Source: Carnegiea gigantea (taxonomy: Eukaryota > Streptophyta > Magnoliopsida > Caryophyllales > Cactaceae). From it: 64,000 bases of DNA. The translations under genes were made by a program, and so were the position numbers. The stretch spans positions 312,501-376,500 of the forward strand of contig JAKOGI010000566.1 of the NCBI GenBank assembly GCA_029747015.1, in the 5' to 3' direction. This document shows positions 60,601 to 64,000 of the stretch, in pieces (positions within the stretch are counted from its first letter, which is position 1; each line of letters starts with the position of its first letter). The notes below the pieces were generated by a model. That model did no database searches. It was given only the letters and a program-made list of their open reading frames with translations, and was not told where the DNA came from.

Positions 60601-63167
60601 CCATTTCTTGGCTTGGGAGGGTTTCTTCAGTAGGAAAGTGATGAAGAAGGCAGCCATAGTTTTACCTCCCGTGATATTTTGGAGTATCTGGAGAGAGAAA
60701 TCGTAGAGTATTTCGATGGTATCAAGACTCCTCTCTAGTGCGTAAAAGAAACTTCATCAAGACCTTTTTTTTGGGGGAATAACAAGAAGATATGCCCTTC
60801 CTCTTTTCATGTGGCTGAGTGTGTGGATAGTTTGTATTTTGGTTGTATAGTCTTTTGTAGGAAGCTAGCTTTGCATCCAACTTTTTGATAGCCATTTATT
60901 AATATATTACTTTCCTCTTATCGCCAAAAAAAAGATAAAGGAATTGACTCTTTGGTCTTATTCTTTGACGGGTAAATTTTACACATGCAAAAACCCGGGG
61001 AGAATATGGAGAATCGAACCTTGGTCTTATTTTAAAGACTGGTCTTTCGTCGACTCCTTCTATTGGCAAGAAGTTTTAGAGATTATGTCTTGACTTTCAA
61101 AAAATGGGATAATTCTGCAATTTTACTATCTTTTGTCGGTTTCCTAAGAAACTATGCTCGTATTGATGGCTTGGACATCTTTTATGACTATGATCATACT
61201 ATTACCATTACCAGAGCTTAGTTGGTGTTGTCCTTGATAACATATATAGGGTGCAAAACTTCTTATAAACTAAAAATTAGTTGAATTACAAAACAAATTC
61301 CCATGTAGAGGTCAAAAATAATTTCTAGAATGTTTTGTCAAGAAAGAGGACTAAATTACAGCTTCATTAGAACATTAGGGCAGTAAATTATTGTTTTGAC
61401 AAAGTTGCGGACTAATTTATTCGGTGGCCACACCTCAGGGTACTAAAGTGTCAAATGTTGTAATTATGATTCTACTTGTTACTTTAGTGCTTGATGACAT
61501 ATATAAGTAGTTAACGAGAATATGAAAGGTCTTATAGAGAGTATTAAAAAAAAAAATTGCTTACAATCTGGAAGAGAAAATCGGGCATGAATTGGTCAAT
61601 ATTCGCATCACTAAGGTTAGGACATGGAAGCGTGTAAAGGGCCTCAATTTTGTATGTGGACGTATGGATTTGCTAATGTTTCTTAGCATTTTGTGCTTTT
61701 TTAGTGCTCATACGAGGGGTTATTTGTTTTAACATTGTGTACGATAGGGAAAGTTGAGTGAAACGGGAGGGAGGAGAGAAAAGTAAAAGCGGGGGAGGGA
61801 AGAGAGGAGGATGAAGAGATGAAGAAGTGGAAATTAGGAGAATAACTGGAACAAGGATTAAACAAATGTTAACCCCCTTTCTAAAAGGCTCTGGCTCCAT
61901 GCATAGCTTCTCAACTGCAGGCGAATGTTGTTCCATTAATTGATTTCTTGAAGGTTTTCTCAGGCCAAAGCGGGCTTTAAGTAGTGAGTTCTTTGTTGCC
62001 TTTCCCTTGTTCTGCTCCTCCTGCTGTCACTCCCCACTAATGGCGACCAACATAACTCAGATAGAGGGAAAGCATAACACGTATAATGAGTGTAGTGGTC
62101 AGATTTGTATGAGCAAGAAAAACTACAGATGTAGGGGACAAGAGATTAGGTGGGAATATAAAACACGATATTCTCGCAGTTTTTTTAAAAAAAAAAAAAT
62201 TTTTCTTGTTAGCCTATTTTTGGATGGGTAGATTTAACACACACAGCCTAGGGAGAATCGAACCGTAGTCTTTCCTTATGAAAGTCAGTCATCTTACCAC
62301 TAGACTAAACACCTAAGGCGCCCTCTTCTTAGCCTCTTATTATAAAAAAATATCTTTTTTCCCCCTTTCTTCCAAGTCTTAGTGATGTACTTATTTTAGG
62401 AGACTACTACAGCGGATTTTCTCCTTGGTGCAATGTAGAATTCTTTTACAAATTTTGTGATGCATGTGTCAAAGGGTTAATTGGATAATAATTAAACAAT
62501 ATTGTGCCTGCTCGGATAATCATGTAACCCTTCAGTACAAAGTAGTGAATTTTTCTGAAAATAAGTTCGTCTGAGATCCATGATTTGTCTAGCTCCACCT
62601 CTCACCTCTGGCTTAGGTCTGGGACATTTTTTCTAAATATTATCTGAACTATCGGCATGTATTCAGCTTCTCAAAGAGTGCAAGGCGGTTAGCACGTTTA
62701 CAAGTCATGCTTTATAGATTGTTTTGTCCTATGGGGGAAATGTCTTGAAACCTTTTAGGTGTTGTATGTTTGAAGTATAATTGTGTATTTCCAACTAATT
62801 CATATAGTGCTATTAGCCTGCACTGTCTATGTGGTTTCCTGCAACCTGTAGAATCTGAAGTTCTTGAATGTGTCATTCATGAACATTGGTTCTCTTTGAT
62901 GTTGTTTATTCAAATTATGGTTGTGTTATCGAAGTGAATTTATCTGAAGAGACTAATTTTACCATGTAAACATGCCTTGCACGTTTCTGCAACCTATAGA
63001 ATTCAAAGTTCCTCCAATTTGTGTCGAAGATGAGTCGTGGAGAACTGTTTATTGAAGATAATCAAGTCAAAGAAAGTTCAGTATCTGCAGGAGGCGATTG
63101 GGCAGCTGAATACCAAAATCAGCATGTTGGTGGCCCTTCCTGGGCTGAGCGGTTTTCTCACGAGGAG
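36556..63167 (+). CDS. PEX5: PEX5, peroxisomal targeting signal 1 receptor (5' part, exons 1-7)
   Basis: PEX5 is the cycling cytosolic receptor that binds PTS1 (SKL-type) cargo and docks at PEX13/PEX14 on the peroxisome membrane; plant PEX5 also carries the PTS2 receptor PEX7. Seven exons join in frame to 387 codons: 36556-36675, 42464-42592, 42687-42864, 55295-55488, 57419-57670, 58156-58275 and 63000-63167. All introns are GT-AG. The N-terminus [20 protein letters not shown] is the plant PEX5 start, with Cys13 as the conserved residue ubiquitinated for receptor recycling. WxxxF/Y docking motifs are at W255, W272, W285, W365 and W379. The TPR domain that binds PTS1 (about 340 residues in the family) is not in the window, so the gene is cut at the right edge. 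No stop or frameshift is seen. Introns 1, 3 and 6 are swollen by LINEs. Confidence 0.93.
38555..38722. mobile_element. Degraded relative of the 53575-54629 element
   Basis: The left end CTTAGTCCAAAAAAGCATG closely resembles CTTAGTTTAAAAAAGCGCG at 53575. The following GAGGCGACATGAGGC and GGTGTGGTGAA segments also follow the order seen there. It is a short, internally deleted copy of the same AGGCG-rich family. Confidence 0.5.
39017..39172. repeat. Tandem duplication, two copies of about 79 bp
   Basis: The unit beginning AAGTCAAGTTATGGTAATGG at 39017 is repeated with a few substitutions from 39096 (AAGTCACGTTATGTTAATGG). Both contain the text TCTACTATTGGGTTAACATC. Confidence 0.9.
39745..41386 (+). 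pseudogene. 5'-truncated L1-type LINE, RT C-terminus and zf-RVT region
   Basis: One + frame runs from 39745 to the terminal TAA at 41304 with only two internal stops: TAA at 40207 and TAG at 40573, the latter replacing a Trp codon. It covers the region after RT motif C ([17 protein letters not shown]), then [21 protein letters not shown] and the zf-RVT segment with [17 protein letters not shown] and a CxxC...H-type [17 protein letters not shown]. The 3' UTR ends ATTACTTACC plus a poly-A of eight at about 41379-41386. Text is about 90% the same by eye as the full-length LINE at 45873-51582, so they are one family. It is inserted in sense orientation in PEX5 intron 1. Confidence 0.85.
41609..41706. 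repeat. 21-bp perfect inverted repeat plus short direct repeat
   Basis: TGGCATCTTTGGAGTAAATTG at 41609-41629 is perfectly complemented at 41686-41706. A related direct repeat (CAGCTGAAAAGAGACRAG) occurs at about 41582 and 41639. A stem-loop with a 56-base loop is possible in the PEX5 pre-mRNA. Confidence 0.8.
42464..42592 (+). CDS. PEX5: PEX5 exon 2 (residues 41-83)
   Basis: The acceptor is CTAACAG|GAAAGG and the donor GGCCAG|GTTTGC. The encoded [11 protein letters not shown] segment is the conserved continuation after SSSKTQ in plant PEX5. Phase 0 at both ends. Confidence 0.9.
42687..42864 (+). CDS. PEX5: PEX5 exon 3 (residues 84-143)
   Basis: The acceptor is GACGTCAG|GACTTG and the donor GATG|GTAAGT. 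Intron 2 before it is only 94 bp. The exon encodes [20 protein letters not shown], matching the GFR...AWDE region of plant PEX5. It ends in phase 1; codon 143 (Gly) is completed by exon 4. Confidence 0.9.
43041..44945 (-). pseudogene. 5'-truncated LINE on the minus strand
   Basis: Minus-strand frames, several of them broken, give [20 protein letters not shown] (RT motif C, about 44820-44890) and then the zf-RVT region [20 protein letters not shown] and [21 protein letters not shown] (43420-43600). The copy begins just before motif C, so the rest of RT and the endonuclease are missing. Its 3' end is an A-rich tail seen as T-rich sequence near 43041-43075. A 174-bp MITE interrupts it at 44297-44470. 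It lies antisense to PEX5. Confidence 0.8.
44297..44470. mobile_element. CGG-rich hAT-type MITE nested in a LINE
   Basis: The identical 8-mer GCTGGGAT flanks it at 44289-44296 and 44471-44478. The ends read CAAGGATTCAAAATGCGG and, reverse-complemented, CATGAATTCAAAATGTGG (14 of 18 matching). The interior is made of GGTTTCGGTCGCG-type units and is far richer in CpG than its surroundings. It has no ORF of its own. Confidence 0.8.
45900..46603 (+). promoter_or_regulatory. CpG-rich 5' UTR and internal promoter region of the LINE
   Basis: The stretch is packed with CCGGCC, GCCGCC and CGCCGGAA motifs in an otherwise AT-rich window. L1-type LINEs carry an internal promoter in this position. ORFs across it on either strand look like compositional artefacts. 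The assignment is by position and composition only. Confidence 0.5.
46604..47820 (+). pseudogene. LINE ORF1 (nucleic-acid-binding protein), frameshifted
   Basis: ORF1 of plant L1 elements encodes an RNA-binding protein that coats the transcript. A 231-codon frame starts [19 protein letters not shown] at 46604 and ends at 47299. The protein is basic, with a [12 protein letters not shown] segment and a Pro/Ser-rich part, and contains a CRDC...C cluster near 47127. The text then continues in another frame ([19 protein letters not shown], 47275-47472) and again from 47453 ([20 protein letters not shown]), indicating at least two frameshifts. No classical CCHC knuckle is evident. Identity rests on position and on the ORF2 that follows. 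Confidence 0.6.
47836..51493 (+). pseudogene. LINE ORF2: endonuclease, reverse transcriptase and zf-RVT, broken
   Basis: ORF2 nicks target DNA and reverse-transcribes the LINE RNA. The apurinic-type endonuclease starts [11 protein letters not shown] (47836) and includes LGGDFNVVR (about 48244), SRIDRFLFS and TSDHFPIL (about 48490). RT motifs follow: [20 protein letters not shown] (about 49363), [10 protein letters not shown] (motif A, 49569-49598), [11 protein letters not shown] (about 49745) and FADD (motif C, 49898-49909). The C-terminal zf-RVT segment has [18 protein letters not shown] (about 51105-51155). In-frame stops lie at 48004, 48208, 48885, 49224, 49659, 50186 and 50492, several of them in place of Trp or Gln codons. 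The frame shifts near 48490 and near 49735, so no active protein is made. Confidence 0.88.
52431..52816. other. Intron sequence without recognisable content
   Basis: A 67-codon frame (52545-52748) shows no recognisable protein features and lies in intron 3. It is not called as a gene. Confidence 0.5.
52817..53240. repeat. Three degenerate direct repeats
   Basis: The block AGTGTTCTCTCATATGATAG...GAAATGATTGG...AAGGTAGG recurs three times, starting near 52819, 52971 and 53156. Each has a conserved ATATGATAG core and a following AATTAGAAATRAAAYGAT-type segment, with lengths of roughly 100-150 bp. Copies have drifted strongly. Confidence 0.65.
53575..54629. mobile_element. Non-autonomous hAT-type element, AGGCG-rich
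   Basis: The left end CTTAGTTTAAAAAAGCGCG and the reverse-complemented right end CTTAGTTTATAAAGGCACA form TIRs. Flanking 8-mers ATGTCTGT (53567-53574) and ATGTCTAT (54630-54637) match at 7 of 8. Subterminal AGGCG/GCGCC motifs occur in both orientations. No transposase is encoded in the 1055 bp. Confidence 0.7.
55295..55488 (+). CDS. PEX5: PEX5 exon 4 (residues 143-207)
   Basis: The acceptor is TATGCAG|GACCGC and the donor GCACAG|GTTTGT. The exon encodes [14 protein letters not shown] and [20 protein letters not shown], highly conserved in plant PEX5. The ARHFFAD stretch lies in the region that mediates PEX7 binding in long PEX5 forms (family knowledge). Confidence 0.93.
55489..57418 (+). other. 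PEX5 intron 4 (1930 bp)
   Basis: The intron runs from GTTTGT to TTCGCAG. It contains a (CA/CG)n microsatellite at about 56219-56246, a G11A10 tract near 56567, and a minus-strand LINE 3' tail (56722-56840). No exon or gene is recognised in the rest. Confidence 0.8.
56722..56840 (-). mobile_element. Extremely truncated LINE 3' tail
   Basis: On the minus strand the text reads TAGTCTTTTGTAGCATGCTAGC...GCATCCATTG...TTAGTTTTTCCTTATCAAAAA. This closely parallels the 3' ends of the LINE copies at 58650-58740 and 60845-60930 (TAGTCTTTTGTAGGAAGCTAG). Only the 3' UTR and poly-A were inserted. Confidence 0.65.
57419..57670 (+). CDS. PEX5: PEX5 exon 5 (residues 208-291)
   Basis: The acceptor is TTCGCAG|GTGGAT and the donor GAGCAT|GTAAGA. 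The exon carries three WxxxF/Y docking motifs, WVAEY (W255), WVNLF (W272) and WASEF (W285). These bind PEX14 and PEX13 at the import pore. It is preceded by [10 protein letters not shown], conserved in plants. Confidence 0.93.
57671..58155 (+). other. PEX5 intron 5 (485 bp)
   Basis: The intron runs from GTAAGA to TTTGTAG. It carries a T20 tract followed by GGGG (about 57742-57765) and a C-run followed by an A-run (about 58012-58043). No gene is present. Confidence 0.85.
58156..58275 (+). CDS. PEX5: PEX5 exon 6 (residues 292-331)
   Basis: The acceptor is TTTGTAG|GAGCAA and the donor TTCCAG|GTTTAT. It encodes [21 protein letters not shown], the conserved helix region before the second WxxxF/Y cluster. 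Phase 0 at both ends. Confidence 0.93.
58311..58740 (+). pseudogene. LINE 3' fragment (post-zf-RVT region)
   Basis: Frames give [22 protein letters not shown], then [16 protein letters not shown], then [15 protein letters not shown], in the order seen at the C-termini of the LINEs at 41 and 51 kb (WDL...[25 protein letters not shown]). A frameshift separates the segments. The tail ends near 58740 with an A-rich sequence. Sense to PEX5. Confidence 0.75.
58963..59013 (+). repeat. T-run, G-run and telomere-like GGGGTT/TTAGGG repeats
   Basis: About 17 T are followed by 12 G and then GTTGGGGTTGGGGTTAGGGTTAG (58990 onwards). The closing units resemble telomere-type TTAGGG rather than the usual plant TTTAGGG. 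With several G-blocks of three or more, it could fold into a G-quadruplex. Confidence 0.75.
60130..60928 (+). pseudogene. LINE 3' fragment with zf-RVT remnant
   Basis: A + frame at 60302-60526 gives [20 protein letters not shown], then CDNRQKRG and [18 protein letters not shown], the zinc-binding reverse-transcriptase C-terminal domain. Decayed [16 protein letters not shown], FWSIWRE- and NRRVFRW-like text follows. The 3' UTR ends TTTATTAATATATTACTTTCC plus AAAAAAA at about 60928. It is more diverged than the 46-51 kb element and belongs with the 58.3-kb fragment. Confidence 0.75.
60955..61075 (-). mobile_element. Degraded tRNA-derived SINE (minus)
   Basis: Minus-strand text holds AAGGTTCGATTCTCC, a good RNA polymerase III box B, followed by GTGTAAAATTTACCCGTC. 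That parallels the 3' half of the SINE at 62216-62323 (GTGTTAAATCTACCCATC). Box A is not evident. Confidence 0.55.
62216..62323 (-). mobile_element. tRNA-derived SINE with box A and box B (minus)
   Basis: Reading minus: GGCGCCTTAGGTGTTTAGTC, then TAGTCTAGTGG (box A-like), then ACGGTTCGATTCTCC (box B), then CTGTGTGTGTTAAATCTACC and an A-rich tail. The spacing of about 45 bases between the boxes fits a tRNA-derived promoter. Near-identical flanks TCTTGTTAGCCT (62204-62215) and TCTTCTTAGCCT (62324-62335) look like a target duplication. It does not fold as a normal tRNA gene by eye. Confidence 0.65.
62822..62885 (+). repeat. Partial degenerate copy of the exon 7 splice acceptor region
   Basis: CTGCAACCTGTAGAATCTGAAGTTCTTGAATGTGTC here resembles CTGCAACCTATAGAATTCAAAGTTCCTCCAATTTG... 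at the true exon 7 start, about 157 bases downstream. It includes its own AG acceptor. I read it as a decayed local duplication. Confidence 0.45.
63000..63167 (+). CDS. PEX5: PEX5 exon 7 (residues 332-387)
   Basis: The acceptor is ACCTATAG|AATTCA and the donor GAGGAG|GTAAGC. It encodes [13 protein letters not shown], then WAAEY (W365) and WAERF (W379), two further docking motifs. Phase 0. The next exons, with the TPR domain, lie past the window. Confidence 0.93.
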
Positions 63168-64000
63168 GTAAGCCTGAAGTTTTGACATTATAAATACATT
63201 TTAGATTAGATATTGTCTAATGCCTAAATGATAGTTCTCCCCATTAAACACTGGAGGCGGTGAAAAGTGGTGATGCGAAATCGATTCTGACCTTGCTTTT
63301 CCAATCCAATTCCCCTGCATTTCTCAGTTTCCTTTTTGTATATAATCAACAAGAAATGATGCTTAGAATAAATTGGTTCCAGCCATCTGAACATGGTTCT
63401 TTTTTTTGTGCCAGTGGCGTCTTCTTCTATTAGAGCTCTTTTGGAAATATTCCGAACAGCTGGCCTAAGCATACTGCATGTGGTTGAGCCTTAGTGCTAT
63501 CAAAATCTTGCATTGAATGCATTAATGCGACAATTCCCCTCAATACATACCCCGGACACTGGTGGCCTTACCTATACGTAGGACACCATGCAAGTTGAAC
63601 CCTTGCTGTAGTCAAGTCCAACCTCTGGATTGCAACTTCCACCAGTTGCAGTACATTGTTGACCCTGGTGCTTGTACTCTTTTCCACCACCATTTTGGCG
63701 GCTCCAAATGTTGAAACCATTGCACTGATAAAACAATGAAACAATCAGAAGCTTGAGCTTAAGTAAGGCCATCTTAATTGTCCTCAGACTAGCATTCAAC
63801 GTTGTTTCCTCGGACTAGCACGGCAACTTTATGACACTTCAATGTTGCTTGCTTCCTTACTAACCAAAACTTGTCCAACGCAATTACCTGAGTTTATCTG
63901 TCCTGAGAAGAGAATTGGTACAATCATGAAAATTGTCAGCCAAATATAAAACCTGATATTATGCTGCTTTGATTTGTCCAATACAAAATAAAGTAGGAAT
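63168..64000 (+). other. PEX5 intron 7 (start only)
   Basis: The intron begins GTAAGC and runs off the window. It contains an antisense ORF (63572-63799) of unknown meaning, considered separately. Confidence 0.7.
63572..63799 (-). CDS. Hypothetical 75-aa Cys-containing ORF antisense to PEX5 intron 7
   Basis: The minus frame could start at the first Met or, more plausibly, at the internal MALLKLKLLIVSLFYQCNG, which looks like a short signal peptide. The remainder is small and hydrophilic with cysteines in QQCTATGGSCNPEVG and STCMVSY. I recognise no family. It could be a retrocopied or transposed exon of a secreted peptide gene, or a chance frame. The stop TAG is directly followed by GTAAGG, a donor-like sequence. 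Treat it as unproven. Confidence 0.2.
   Translation of the reverse strand: MNASLRTIKMALLKLKLLIVSLFYQCNGFNIWSRQNGGGKEYKHQGQQCTATGGSCNPEVGLDYSKGSTCMVSYV

Larger units (their letters stand above)
58276..62999 (+). other. PEX5 intron 6 (4724 bp)
   Basis: The intron runs from GTTTAT to CTATAG. It contains two sense LINE 3' fragments (58311-58740, 60130-60928), a G-rich telomere-like run (58980-59013) and two tRNA-derived SINE copies (60955-61075, 62216-62323). The segments 59020-60129, 61080-62200 and 62340-62810 show no gene. Confidence 0.8.

Noticed and set aside
62216..62323. Functional tRNA gene
   Set aside because: The box A and box B are present, but no full cloverleaf could be formed by eye and the sequence continues into a SINE tail with flanking duplications.

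Overview
This window is plant nuclear DNA. The host gene it carries is the 5' two-thirds of PEX5, the peroxisomal import receptor for PTS1 cargo, on the + strand. The protein text has the plant-type N-terminus with its Cys13, the pentapeptide WxxxF/Y motifs, canonical GT-AG introns, and coding GC low enough to suggest a non-grass angiosperm. The species cannot be named from the sequence. Everything else recognisable is transposable-element DNA or AT-rich filler.

Layout. 1-300: tail of an RTE-clade LINE (minus). 301-4223: AT-rich DNA with a hAT-type MITE (2160-2905) and long AT microsatellites. 4224-29197: one LTR-retrotransposon insertion of about 25 kb (minus strand), bracketed by the 5-bp duplication CTATT. 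It has two near-full LTRs, a tRNA-Asp-type primer binding site, no recognisable gag-pol, one acidic 213-aa ORF, and an internal head-to-tail array of eight units of about 2.3 kb. Each unit is a truncated LTR plus primer binding site plus leader. 29494-36110: intergenic DNA with a hAT MITE, a TRIM-like element, a degraded hAT transposase gene and smaller inverted-repeat elements. 36556 to the end: PEX5 exons 1-7, spread over 26.6 kb of introns; the TPR-encoding exons lie beyond the window.

The PEX5 introns have been inflated by retrotransposons. Intron 1 (5.8 kb) holds a 5'-truncated L1-type LINE with only two stop codons. Intron 3 (12.4 kb) holds a minus-strand LINE that itself carries a CGG-rich MITE, and a full-length 5.7-kb LINE with a 20-bp target duplication inserted into an older LINE, plus a 1.05-kb hAT-type element. 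Introns 4 and 6 hold LINE 3' ends and tRNA-derived SINEs. All seven visible exons stay in frame (387 codons), so the gene appears intact despite this load.

The most unusual object is the 25-kb retroelement with its reiterated LTR-PBS-leader units. It is described in detail below, with junction, indel-marker and primer-site observations.
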